Part shown: positions 35,247 to 43,977 of the stretch, one piece after another
How the letters are laid out: each line of letters starts with the position of its first letter
Position numbering within the stretch: the stretch's first letter is position 1
From: Alphaproteobacteria bacterium
Lineage (GTDB): Bacteria; Pseudomonadota; Alphaproteobacteria; Rs-D84
Assembly (NCBI GenBank): GCA_017546265.1
Contig: JAFYXG010000015.1
Coordinates: 1-58,205 of the forward strand
Direction of reading: 5' to 3'
DNA: 58,205 nt
Translations under genes and position numbers: made by a program
Notes under the pieces: model-generated
Database searches by the model: none
What the model was told of the DNA's origin: nothing
Seen by the model: only the letters and a program-made list of their open reading frames with translations

Positions 35247-35358
35247 AAAAAATTAAATAGAATGATTTAGAAGTGAAACGGTTCCGACAACGTAGTGCAC
35301 AAACGCTACATGGGTTGTCGGAACCGTCCACAGATGAATTATTATATTTAATTTTTTT
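35247..35358. repeat. Palindromic element, copy D
   Basis: A 14-bp perfect stem ACGGTTCCGACAAC (35278-35291) and GTTGTCGGAACCGT (35314-35327), inner stem GTAGTG/CGCTAC (35292-35297 and 35304-35309), AT-rich inverted ends AAAAAATTAAATA and its complement. The efp stop codon (35357-35359) lies at its right end. Confidence 0.8.
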
Positions 35359-35926
35359 ATTTTGCCCGTTCAACGTATTCTAATGTTTCAGTATTTACTA
35401 CGATTTTTTCACCCTGTTCAATAAACAAAGGAACCTGAACACGAACACCATTGTCCAGAATCGCAGGTTTTCCACCACTGGATGAAACGGTCTGCCCTTT
35501 TAATGCTGGCTCGGTTTCTTCGACTGTTGCGATTACGGTTTTTGGCAAAGAAATAGATACAGGCTGCCCTTCGACAAAGTTTGCTTTAACCACCATTTCT
35601 GGTGCCAGAAACTTCATTGATTCACCCAACGAATCAACCGGCATTGTAAACTGTTCATAGTCGGACAGATTCATAAAGAATGCATCTGTACCATCTGCAT
35701 ACAAATACTGACAATCAAAATCTTCGACCATCAACTTTTCCACTTTATCTTCTGCACGCCAACGGTCCCCACCTTTGTTTCCAGAATCGATATCACGCAG
35801 GTCGGCCTGAACAAATGCCCCGCCCTTGCCCGGTTTTACCTTGGTAATAGATGTAACCGAATAACGCTTTCCATTGTGCGAGATAACCCAACCCACACGC
35901 ATATCATTTGCAATATAAGATGCCAT
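35357..35926 (-). CDS. efp: Elongation factor P
   Basis: 189 residues. Relieves ribosome stalling at polyproline stretches. The loop KPGKGGAF with Lys34 is the modification site. The three-barrel pattern is intact, with DYEQFTMP and the C-terminal GVRVQVPLFIEQGEKIVVNTETLEY. The terminal AK and stop overlap the end of element D. Follows ppa on the same strand by 63 nt. Confidence 0.95.
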   Translation of the reverse strand: MASYIANDMRVGWVISHNGKRYSVTSITKVKPGKGGAFVQADLRDIDSGNKGGDRWRAEDKVEKLMVEDFDCQYLYADGTDAFFMNLSDYEQFTMPVDSLGESMKFLAPEMVVKANFVEGQPVSISLPKTVIATVEETEPALKGQTVSSSGGKPAILDNGVRVQVPLFIEQGEKIVVNTETLEYVERAK

Positions 35927-35989
35927 AATAAAACCCCTTGTTTAATAAAACTGTTTTGATTATAAAAATATCTGTTTCAAACGCAAGTA

Positions 35990-36532
35990 TTATTGCATTT
36001 TTCGTTTATTATCCCAGTATCTGTCAATACTGTCCATAATCAACTTATCAGCAGTTGCTCGATCTGCCCATCCCATAACCTTGGACCACTTATTTGGTTG
36101 CAGGTCTTTATAGTGCTGGAAAAAGTATTCGATTTTCGAACGCAGAATTTCGGGCAGCTGTTCAACAAATTCTACCTTTTCATAGTACGGATCAATTTGA
36201 CCGACTGGCACACAGATAATTTTTTCATCACCGCCGGCCTGGTCTTCCATCAGCAAAGCACCGATTGGCCGCACTTCAATTAAAACACCAGGACGCAGTG
36301 GTGCATTACAAACCACCACACAATCCAACGGGTCCCCATCGTCCCCCAGAGTCCCTGGGAAATAGCCATAGTTGGCGGGATATGCCATTGGTGCATGCAA
36401 GATTCTGTCCACCTTTAACAGTCCAGTATCCTTGTCAATTTCATATTTCACATGTCCATTCTCAGGAATTTCTATAATAGCATTCATTTTTTTTGGCGGC
36501 ATGGCCCCCGGTGACAATCTTTCAAGCATCAT
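35990..36532 (-). CDS. ppa: Inorganic pyrophosphatase
   Basis: 180 residues, family I soluble type. Hydrolyses pyrophosphate to drive biosynthesis. Metal-binding segment GDDGDPLDCVVV, KYEIDKDTGLL, YPANYGYFPGT and KVMGWADRATA are conserved. Two adjacent ATGs (36530-36532 and 36527-36529) are possible starts. A promoter candidate is at 36564-36591. Confidence 0.95.
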   Translation of the reverse strand: MMLERLSPGAMPPKKMNAIIEIPENGHVKYEIDKDTGLLKVDRILHAPMAYPANYGYFPGTLGDDGDPLDCVVVCNAPLRPGVLIEVRPIGALLMEDQAGGDEKIICVPVGQIDPYYEKVEFVEQLPEILRSKIEYFFQHYKDLQPNKWSKVMGWADRATADKLIMDSIDRYWDNKRKMQ

Positions 36533-36563
36533 ATTATTCTTACCTCTTTAAATTTCGGCAATC

Positions 36564-36591
36564 AGATTATCAGAAAAAATCTGATTTTCAA
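36564..36591 (-). promoter_or_regulatory. Candidate promoter of ppa-efp
   Basis: Minus TTGAAA (36586-36591), 16 nt, TAATCT (36564-36569). The region also contains ATCAGAT and ATCTGAT as an inverted repeat, which might be an operator. Confidence 0.45.
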
Positions 36592-36602
36592 TTATAAAAC
36601 AT

Positions 36603-36623
36603 AAAAAAACCGCCATAAGGCGG
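36603..36623 (-). terminator. Terminator after dnaN
   Basis: CCGCC (36610-36614) and GGCGG (36619-36623), loop ATAA, followed by a U run on the minus strand. Lies 17 nt past the dnaN stop. Confidence 0.8.
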
Positions 36624-36640
36624 CTTTCTTTGATTTTTTT

Positions 36641-37759
36641 TTACATTCTCATCGGCATCAGCACATACAACGCATCTGTATCTTTGTCGATTGAATTTAT
36701 TTTTGTTGGTGCCAATGGGTCTTGCATCTCCATTTGGAACTTTTCACCTTCGACCTGGCCCGCCACATCCAACAAGAACTTTACATTAAACACAACAGTA
36801 AACGAACTGTCTCCATTATATTCAATATCCAATTCCTGGGTTGCGGTACCTGCATCTGGACTGGACGCATTTATAACCAACTTATTCATACTGAATGTCA
36901 ACTGCACCGATTTAGTTTTATCCACACTGGCCACCGACACCAAGTCAACAGCATTAATAAACTGTTTTCTATCCAGAACTGCAATTTTATCATTACCCTT
37001 TGGAATTACCACGCGATAGTTTGGATACTGTGCATCAACCAATTTGCTGGTCAACGTTGCAGAACCAACTGTAAAACGTGCCTTGGTATCAGACAATTCC
37101 ACAGTCACATCGTCAACATTTGCATCTTCCAACAACTTTGACAATTCCCCAATTACACGGCGTGGCAGAATGACCGATGGCATTTCTGTACTGCCGACCG
37201 GTGCAGCCATTGCACACAGTGCCAAACGTTGAGCATCAGTTGCAACCGCGGTCAATTTCTTTGCATCTCCCTCGTCTGCGATATGGAAATAAATCCCCCC
37301 CAGATGATAGCGAACATCATCTGTTGGTATTGCAAACTTAGTCTGATTAATCAAGTGTGCCAAGTCACCAGTTGTCATTTGGAATTTTGTAGTTAAATTA
37401 CTGCCCGCCATTGCTGGAAAATTTTCCGCTGGCAATGTTGGCAAACGAAATACTGCACGTCCACTGGACACAACCAACTGATCACCAGATTGTTTAAAAG
37501 AAATTTCCGCATCATCTGGCAACTTACGCACAATATCGTACAGCATCTGGACAGGAACAGTGGTTTTTCCCCCCAGTGTGATATCCGCCGCCACATGTTC
37601 GACCAATTCCAGGTCAACATTAGTCGCGGACAACACCAAGTCATCTGCGACCTCCAACTTTACATTCATCAAAATCGGCAGTGTTGCACGCTTTTCCACA
37701 ATGGACTGCATATGTCCCAGCGCACGAATTAAAACCTGACGAAATACCGAGAATTCCAT
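36641..37759 (-). CDS. dnaN: DNA polymerase III sliding clamp beta subunit
   Basis: 372 residues, three-domain clamp. N-terminus MEFSVFRQVLIRALGHMQSIVEKRATLPIL, central PTDDVRYHLGGIYFHI, and the C-terminal motif ALYVLMPMRM. Processivity factor encircling DNA. Good start behind ACAGGAG. A promoter candidate lies at 37819-37848. Confidence 0.97.
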   Translation of the reverse strand: MEFSVFRQVLIRALGHMQSIVEKRATLPILMNVKLEVADDLVLSATNVDLELVEHVAADITLGGKTTVPVQMLYDIVRKLPDDAEISFKQSGDQLVVSSGRAVFRLPTLPAENFPAMAGSNLTTKFQMTTGDLAHLINQTKFAIPTDDVRYHLGGIYFHIADEGDAKKLTAVATDAQRLALCAMAAPVGSTEMPSVILPRRVIGELSKLLEDANVDDVTVELSDTKARFTVGSATLTSKLVDAQYPNYRVVIPKGNDKIAVLDRKQFINAVDLVSVASVDKTKSVQLTFSMNKLVINASSPDAGTATQELDIEYNGDSSFTVVFNVKFLLDVAGQVEGEKFQMEMQDPLAPTKINSIDKDTDALYVLMPMRM

Positions 37760-37818
37760 TTTTTATACTCCTGTTTCCTTATCGTGTATATGTGTTTATC
37801 CTACACTCTGTTAGTATA

Positions 37819-37848
37819 ACCATAGCAAAAAAGACCGATTCGGTGCAA
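37819..37848 (-). promoter_or_regulatory. Candidate promoter of dnaN
   Basis: Minus TTGCAC (37843-37848), 18 nt including TGC ahead of TATGGT (37819-37824), resembling an extended -10. An alternative -10 TATACT lies just downstream (37813-37818). Uncertain. Confidence 0.35.
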
Positions 37849-37867
37849 GACCAAATACACTCAGTTT

Positions 37868-38632
37868 TTATCCAGCCTTGTACATAACCTTTTCCAATTT
37901 GGTTCTAAGTTTTTTTATATCATCATATTTTGTAAACTTTCCCTTTTCTGCGATAGAAATATCGCCACTTTCTTCGGACACCACCAGCACAACAGCCCGA
38001 GACACCTCGCTCAGCCCCAACGCAGCCCGATGTCTTGTTCCATATTTCCAATTCAGATTATTTTGGGACAGCGGCAAAATAGCACCAGCATTTGCCACAC
38101 GATCTTTTTCTATGATTACGGCCCCATCATGCAGAGGAGTCTTATCAAAGAATATAGTCAGCAACAATTCACTGGAAATCCTTGCATCTATCTGCACACC
38201 TTTTTTATCTATGGCACTGTCATCAAACGTATTTGTAAACACAATCAACGCCCCAGTATGTTTTTGAGACATATATTCTACTGCAGACACAATCGCATCC
38301 AGCGACTTGGTATTTTTTGTTTTTATTCCCCCTGTTTTAAAGATTCTTCTCCACTCATCAACATTTCCCATCAGTGCCATAAACTTACGCAACTCGGGCT
38401 GGAATACAACAATCAAACTCAGCGACAGGAACAACGCCACATAGTGCAAGAAACTGGCCAACAAATCCAACCGCACCCAAGACAATATGAAACTAAGCAT
38501 CCACAATCCTGCCAACCCCAACAACCCCCGCACCAGTTTTTCTGATTGAGTATTTTGAATAAAACTGCGATAAAACAACCACATCATTACAGCGATTACA
38601 ACAACCTGAACCAAACCAATCCAATTAAACAT
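37868..38632 (-). CDS. cdaA: Diadenylate cyclase, CdaA type
   Basis: 254 residues. Three N-terminal hydrophobic segments (about 5-22, 33-52, 58-77) and a DAC domain with the active-site signatures HDGAVIIE (DGA at 169-171) and GTRHRAALGLSE (RHR at 200-202). Makes cyclic di-AMP from two ATP. The usual partner CdaR is not adjacent; it follows a dapD remnant and asmA. DAC proteins are well known in Firmicutes and Actinobacteria and uncommon in alphaproteobacteria. Confidence 0.9.
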   Translation of the reverse strand: MFNWIGLVQVVVIAVMMWLFYRSFIQNTQSEKLVRGLLGLAGLWMLSFILSWVRLDLLASFLHYVALFLSLSLIVVFQPELRKFMALMGNVDEWRRIFKTGGIKTKNTKSLDAIVSAVEYMSQKHTGALIVFTNTFDDSAIDKKGVQIDARISSELLLTIFFDKTPLHDGAVIIEKDRVANAGAILPLSQNNLNWKYGTRHRAALGLSEVSRAVVLVVSEESGDISIAEKGKFTKYDDIKKLRTKLEKVMYKAG

Positions 38633-38655
38633 ATACTTTCTTCCTTTGTTTTAGA

Positions 38656-38889
38656 TTATGATATAGAAAACTCTCTTAACACATCATTCAGTGACGTTTT
38701 TTTATCCGTAGATTCATTTCTTTTTCCAATAATCAAGGCACCCTGCACACTAAATTCACCTACGGGGAATTTTTTTGCATACATCCCCGCCACAACCACA
38801 AACCGAATTGCATCGCACACATCCTTACTCGCCAGCAATTCACGATTATCCCATGTATTTTCTATAATTTCTTTTACTCTTTAAAACAT
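38656..38889 (-). pseudogene. dapD remnant: start plus N- and C-terminal parts joined by deletion
   Basis: On the minus strand an ATG (38887-38889), with AAAGG upstream, is followed by TTT then a TAA stop, so codon 3 ends translation. Beyond it the frame reads RVKEIIENTWDNRELLAS, like the N-terminus of tetrahydrodipicolinate N-succinyltransferase. It then jumps to VVVAGMYAKKFPVGEFS and ALIIGKRNESTDKKTSLND, which match the DapD C-terminus. Roughly 200 middle residues are missing. This indicates an internally deleted pseudogene between asmA and cdaA. A remnant small ORF could still begin at a TTG (38838). Confidence 0.7.
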
Positions 38890-38895
38890 TACATC

Positions 38896-40971
38896 TTACC
38901 TTTGATTATCCAATACTGAACCGATCAATTCCGCCATTGGAACCCCTAACCAATCTGGGTCATCTGGATACAATACTGCCCCACGTTCCAGTGCGGTTTC
39001 GCACGGCTTATCATCTGCCAACCAATTTTCCAGCAAATCCCCCGCGACCAGTCCCAACCCAGTATCAGCCACCAATCCAATTCCCCCCGTAAACGGTGCC
39101 AACAACAACCCCAATCCGGTTGCAGACGCAACCTTACCTGCAACTGCGGCCCCACTAATTTTTACACCAGGCTCAGCCAAACTGCCTGTCAACTCCATCG
39201 AATTGACCACATTCCCAGTCAGTGATAATTTCAATCCCCGCACAGGCACGGTCGTCAACGACATTTTTATTTCTTCATCTCCCAAATCCAACGCCCCCGC
39301 CAGTCGAACATTTATCGCATTTGTTTCCACTGCGACCCCATTTTGCGTTTCCAACACACCATCACGCAAAACCGCGTTTACAGCCACACAAGACACCTTC
39401 ATCTGATTATACTTTTTTTCTGAACTGAACAAATCCTGCACACTGTGCCTCAGATTTGTCAGGAAATCCGCCCCATACATATACGACACCAGTGCCGAAT
39501 GAGCATATCCCGCCCCCACAGAATATACACGCACAGGTCCTGTTATTGTCTGCATAATTTCGGTCAGATTTTCACCATTTGCCCGAACATACAGTTCAAC
39601 ATTCACGGGCAGTTCTGACAGAAAATCATTTGCATAAACCTGACTTAATATCTCACCGACATAAATTCGTTCCATCTGTGCTGCAACATCGGTCCACAAT
39701 CTGCCAGTTTCATCTATATCAATATTTGCGGCCAACCTAACATCACCACTGGCGACATTTGCATTTAAATCCATTCGTGCAGCATCATTTTTCAAGTCTA
39801 ACTTCAGGTCCAGATTTTTAATATTAAAATCACGCACGACAACAAAGTTATCAAAATCCACACGCACAGTTATATTTTTACCTCTAAACCAATCACCATA
39901 CAGCGGCACATCTTTGAACACATTTAAATCACGATTTGGTCTGACCCACTTTTTCCCATACACCCCTGGAAACAAATCAGCCAATGCGACATAGCCCGAT
40001 TGCAGATCCCAAGTCATAACAGGCACATTTTTTCCCCAATCATAACTGCCCGACACGGTAAATTCTGTTTTTCCAAACATAACTGATGACTTTCTCAGTG
40101 TAACCCTACCGTGATCTATTCCACCTGCAATATTCAGTTTAACGCGTGGAATTCCAGAAACCCCCAGATTAAAGAATTTAGATACCAAATCCGGTTGAGG
40201 TATATCCCCCTTTACGATAAAATCAATCGGCATTTTACTGGTTCCTTCCAGTGCTATATTTGCAATCAACGCATCACCACCGGTTGAAATTGCAATTCTT
40301 AATGGATAAACCCGGCGTTCTGAATTATAGGGGCTCAACGAAACAATAAACGGTCTTACATCTTTATCTAACTTAATCCACCCTGTATATTCACGTACAT
40401 CATGTTTATGCATCAACCTGATATTAAATCCCGCCACAGAATATTTCTGCCCGAATATATTGGCATTTAATTTTTTTATTTCCAGTCCACCCAACCCAGC
40501 ATCCCTAAACGGATAAACCTCGGGGGTCTGAACGGCACTTTGTTCTGTGGATGTTTGTGATTTTTCGACTGGGCTGATGGACAATTTTCCATCTAAATTT
40601 TTTTCCAAATTAACCTTTGCATTATGAACAATAACATTTTGAATTGTTGGCCTGTCACGGAACAAAGAAATCAAATTCAATCGCACATCGATTTTTTCGG
40701 CTTCGAATCCATACTTACTTTTCGCCCAGGTTTTATTTGCCACCCTGACCTGATTCAGTTCTATTTCTGGTCGCAAAGACAACTTCCACGACACAGGCCC
40801 CTCTACTTCAATTGGCAATCCGGTTGAATCACGTAAAACCGCAACCACATTTCCACGCAACTTTTCAAAATCTATCTGGGTCAATGTAACAACAGACGCA
40901 ACCAGCAAACCGCCCACACACAGTCCAAAGAATCTAACAAACGAAAAAAATCTGTTTTTTTTTCTTTTCAT
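38896..40971 (-). CDS. AsmA-family protein
   Basis: 691 residues. N-terminal TM (FGLCVGGLLVASVVTLTQID) then the AsmA pattern VLRDSTGLPIEVEGPVSWKLSLRPEIELNQVRVAN and LDLKNDAARMDLNANVASGDVRL; the C-terminal half holds a GLKLSLTGNVVNSMELTGSL motif. AsmA-like proteins act in phospholipid transport or outer-membrane biogenesis. It overlaps rluC by 4 nt (ATGA) and is followed by the dapD remnant. Confidence 0.85.
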   Translation of the reverse strand: MKRKKNRFFSFVRFFGLCVGGLLVASVVTLTQIDFEKLRGNVVAVLRDSTGLPIEVEGPVSWKLSLRPEIELNQVRVANKTWAKSKYGFEAEKIDVRLNLISLFRDRPTIQNVIVHNAKVNLEKNLDGKLSISPVEKSQTSTEQSAVQTPEVYPFRDAGLGGLEIKKLNANIFGQKYSVAGFNIRLMHKHDVREYTGWIKLDKDVRPFIVSLSPYNSERRVYPLRIAISTGGDALIANIALEGTSKMPIDFIVKGDIPQPDLVSKFFNLGVSGIPRVKLNIAGGIDHGRVTLRKSSVMFGKTEFTVSGSYDWGKNVPVMTWDLQSGYVALADLFPGVYGKKWVRPNRDLNVFKDVPLYGDWFRGKNITVRVDFDNFVVVRDFNIKNLDLKLDLKNDAARMDLNANVASGDVRLAANIDIDETGRLWTDVAAQMERIYVGEILSQVYANDFLSELPVNVELYVRANGENLTEIMQTITGPVRVYSVGAGYAHSALVSYMYGADFLTNLRHSVQDLFSSEKKYNQMKVSCVAVNAVLRDGVLETQNGVAVETNAINVRLAGALDLGDEEIKMSLTTVPVRGLKLSLTGNVVNSMELTGSLAEPGVKISGAAVAGKVASATGLGLLLAPFTGGIGLVADTGLGLVAGDLLENWLADDKPCETALERGAVLYPDDPDWLGVPMAELIGSVLDNQR

Positions 40972-41939
40972 GGCAGTTGCAATTCCAAAAACTTTAACAC
41001 AGGCACCATAAATTCTGGCACTTCGGCCTGCATAGTCATCATTCTTCCTGTACTTGGATGTTGGAATGTTAACTTATACGCGAACAAAAACAAGTTATTT
41101 GTTTCCAACATTGTTGAAAGCGGTCCACCTTTTTTGACACGTCCACCATACAAATCATCACCAACGATTGGGGCATTCAGTGTAAAAGCACTATGCAGTC
41201 TTAACTGATGTGTACGCCCGGTTTTCGGGGAAAATTGCACCCATGTCACACAATCAGCCGCCCGTCCCAAAACCTTGTATTCAGTAACCGCACGTTGTGG
41301 CCGCTGCCCCGTACCATTATTCAGTCGCCCAGGATTATCAAACACCTGTCCCTTCAGCACCCAGTTATCTATGGTTCCCGCCATATCTTTGACGTCACCA
41401 TTCAACAATGCCACATAGTGCTTATGTGCATTTCTGTTTTGAAACTGTTCAGCCAAGTTTTGTGCAGCTTTTTGATTTTTGGCCACAACCAAAATACCAC
41501 TGGTTTCCCTATCCAATCTGTGCACCAAGGCGATTTTATCATACGGGAACAAAGCGGCAGCCATCTTATCTATGGACTTTTTTATACCAGTCCCCCCCTG
41601 TACTGCCAAACCTGCAGGTTTATTAAACACAACGATATCATCATCATTGTGAATAATACACTTTCTTAATTTTTCCAAATCGGCCAGTGAAAACAAATCA
41701 CCACTTTCAGTTTTTTGTTTTGCCACATTTGCATAGTTTGCCAACGTTGGCGGCACCCGCACAGCATCGCCTATACGCAGGATTTCTTGACCTTTTACCC
41801 GTTTTGAATTGACACGAATTTGACCACCACGACACAGTTTATAAAACTCTCGCAACGGCAAAGACGGGAACTGACGCAGGAACCAACGTTGCAACCGCAC
41901 CCCATCTTCTACCTTGGAAACAAAGATTGTATCAGCCAT
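40968..41939 (-). CDS. 23S rRNA pseudouridine synthase RluC/RluD type
   Basis: 323 residues from MADTIFVSKV (ATG at 41937-41939; GTG at 41954 possible). S4-like domain (LREFYKLCRGGQIRVNSKRV) and the RluA-class catalytic motif HRLDRETSGILVVA with the active Asp; later SPKTGRTHQLRLHS. Modifies uridines of 23S rRNA; RluC or RluD specificity is not decided. Overlaps asmA. Confidence 0.88.
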   Translation of the reverse strand: MADTIFVSKVEDGVRLQRWFLRQFPSLPLREFYKLCRGGQIRVNSKRVKGQEILRIGDAVRVPPTLANYANVAKQKTESGDLFSLADLEKLRKCIIHNDDDIVVFNKPAGLAVQGGTGIKKSIDKMAAALFPYDKIALVHRLDRETSGILVVAKNQKAAQNLAEQFQNRNAHKHYVALLNGDVKDMAGTIDNWVLKGQVFDNPGRLNNGTGQRPQRAVTEYKVLGRAADCVTWVQFSPKTGRTHQLRLHSAFTLNAPIVGDDLYGGRVKKGGPLSTMLETNNLFLFAYKLTFQHPSTGRMMTMQAEVPEFMVPVLKFLELQLP

Positions 41940-41974
41940 TTTTACAAACCCCACTTGGCATAATTTTATACGAT

Positions 41975-42436
41975 TTATTCACCATATGTTATCTGAACAT
42001 AATTCGAATCACCCGTTCCATTACACGAACCTGTGGCACCACTTTCTTTTTTATCAGACAACTTATACCCAATCGAATCGGTCCATGCACGCGTAATCAA
42101 TGCCTGGCATTCAGATTTACTTAAACCATTTATAGTCAGAATAAATTGCCGTGCATTGGTCGGATCGACAGTCAATTCATATGTTCCACCATATGGATTT
42201 TGCTTTTTTTCCATCATACTTAAAATGACATCACCATCCATATTGGAAAAATCATCATACTGACTATGAATTTTTCTGACCTCATTAACAATGGCAAAGA
42301 TTTCTTCTGTGCCTTTCATTTGTTTTTGATTATCAAACGCCAACTTAATCAGTTCATACGCCCCAACAGTCAGCATTCCCATAATTGCCAACACCCCCAG
42401 CATTTCAATCATTGAACGACCCGATTCTTGATTCAT
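41975..42436 (-). CDS. Prepilin-like (type IV pilin/pseudopilin) protein
   Basis: 153 residues. The leader MNQESG is followed by RSMIEMLGVLAIMGMLTVGAYELI, the typical prepilin peptidase site (G before cleavage and Glu at +5). The rest is a soluble globular domain with two late cysteines. Possible minor pilin or competence/secretion pseudopilin; dprA, a competence-associated gene, is in the window. No pilus assembly genes nearby. Confidence 0.7.
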   Translation of the reverse strand: MNQESGRSMIEMLGVLAIMGMLTVGAYELIKLAFDNQKQMKGTEEIFAIVNEVRKIHSQYDDFSNMDGDVILSMMEKKQNPYGGTYELTVDPTNARQFILTINGLSKSECQALITRAWTDSIGYKLSDKKESGATGSCNGTGDSNYVQITYGE

Positions 42437-42487
42437 AGAAAAACCTCTTATTTGCTATTTAATAATTATTATTATATCATAAAAGAT

Positions 42488-43915
42488 ATGAATATTCAAT
42501 TTTCTGATTTAATTGCGAATGCACCTGCCGCCCCTGGGGTCTATAAAATGTACGATTCTGACGGAGTATTGCTGTACGTGGGCAAGGCCAAGAATCTATC
42601 CAACCGACTGCGTCAGTACATGGACATATCAAAACTGGAATTACACAAACAGGTTATGCGTTCATTGGTCACCTGTGTTGAATGGGAAACGGCAGCAACC
42701 GAATCGGATGCATTACTGCGTGAACAAGAACTGATTAAAACAGAAAAACCAAAATACAACATCATGCTGACCGATGGAAAAATGTACCCCATGCTGGCAT
42801 TAACAACGGGCGAATTTCCGCGTCTATTAAAATTCCGTGGCAAGATTTCACAACGCCGCGATGTGTATGGTCCCTATCCATCTGTATCTGCATTAAACGA
42901 AACGATAAAAACGATACAACGCGTATGCCAAATTCGCACCTGTTCGGACACCCAAATGCGAAATCGAACACGTCCATGTCTGCTGCATCAAATTGGCCGT
43001 TGCAGTGCCCCATGCATAAACCAAGATTCAAAAAAATACGCAGAAAACGTGCGTACAGCACGAAAAATCTTAACAGGAAACAGCGAACCAATCATTGCAG
43101 ATTTGACCAAACAAATGCAAACACATTCTGTCAACATGGACTTTGAATCAGCGGCGGAACTACGCGACAAAATCGCCGCACTGACACACACATCAAATCG
43201 CGGCATACGCACAAAACCAACGCATACAACAAATTCAAACTGGGACAAAAACGTATCAGAATTGGAAAAATGGCTAGGGCTTAAAATCAACCTAGTGGGT
43301 GTATTTGATAACTCACACCTGTTTGGCAAACAACCCGTAGGTGCGATGATAACATTTGGACATAATGGTTTTGAAAAATCAGGCTATCGACATTTTAGAT
43401 TGCAAAACGAATCATATGCCGGCAATGACATTGCCATGATGTCCGAATTTGTTCGGCGTGCAATTGAACGGGGGCCAAAACTGGACCTGATTATTGTTGA
43501 CGGTGGCATGGCACAATGGAATGCAGCAAAAAAAATATCAAACGGCATTCCCGTCATGGGCGTAACCAAGGGCATTGTCCGCGATGGCGATGAACACTTT
43601 ATATTACCAGACGGCACAGTCTCACATGACCTGCCCCATGATTCACAACTGTTTTTAATGCTGCGAACAGTTCGTGACGAAGCACACCGTTTTGTTATCA
43701 CCTATCATCGCAGCACCCGTGCGAAACAGTTGACAGCATCTGTACTGGACGACATAGAAGGAATTGGCCCCACCCGCAAACGTGCATTGTTACAGCATTT
43801 CGGGTCTGTTCACGCCATTATGGACGCGAACATTACCGCCCTGACCCGTGTGCCTGGCCTAGGAAAAAGTGCCGCACAAAAAATATATGCCCATTTCCAC
43901 TCATCAGTGATATAA
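42488..43915 (+). CDS. uvrC: Excinuclease ABC subunit C (shortened)
   Basis: 475 residues from MNIQFSDL (a 495-aa frame reads through upstream). GIY-YIG domain (PGVYKMYDSDGVLLYVGKAKNLSNRLRQY), Cys cluster (CSDT...CLLHQIGRCSAPC), UVR motif (DFESAAELRDKIAAL at about 218-232). The RNase-H-like C-terminal nuclease keeps catalytic positions VFDNSH (Asp near 274), IIVDGGMAQ and DEAHRF. A helix-hairpin-helix end is present (DDIEGIGPTRKRALL, VPGLGKSAAQKI). About 120 residues between UVR and the RNase-H domain, present in the about 600-residue family, are absent. Confidence 0.88.
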   Translation: MNIQFSDLIANAPAAPGVYKMYDSDGVLLYVGKAKNLSNRLRQYMDISKLELHKQVMRSLVTCVEWETAATESDALLREQELIKTEKPKYNIMLTDGKMYPMLALTTGEFPRLLKFRGKISQRRDVYGPYPSVSALNETIKTIQRVCQIRTCSDTQMRNRTRPCLLHQIGRCSAPCINQDSKKYAENVRTARKILTGNSEPIIADLTKQMQTHSVNMDFESAAELRDKIAALTHTSNRGIRTKPTHTTNSNWDKNVSELEKWLGLKINLVGVFDNSHLFGKQPVGAMITFGHNGFEKSGYRHFRLQNESYAGNDIAMMSEFVRRAIERGPKLDLIIVDGGMAQWNAAKKISNGIPVMGVTKGIVRDGDEHFILPDGTVSHDLPHDSQLFLMLRTVRDEAHRFVITYHRSTRAKQLTASVLDDIEGIGPTRKRALLQHFGSVHAIMDANITALTRVPGLGKSAAQKIYAHFHSSVI

Positions 43916-43977
43916 TATGCATATTCATTTATTGTGATGAATAACAGTAAAACAGAAAAAGAAAGGAGAAACAACAA

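Noticed and set aside
29782..35358. Palindromic elements as integron attC sites
   Set aside because: The CGACAAC/GTTGTCG arms do not match the RYYYAAC/GTTRRRY core, and there is no integron integrase.
38546..38884. 112-residue plus-strand open frame over the dapD remnant
   Set aside because: It lies antisense to a recognisable DapD remnant, has no ribosome site and no recognisable composition, and is best read as a shadow.
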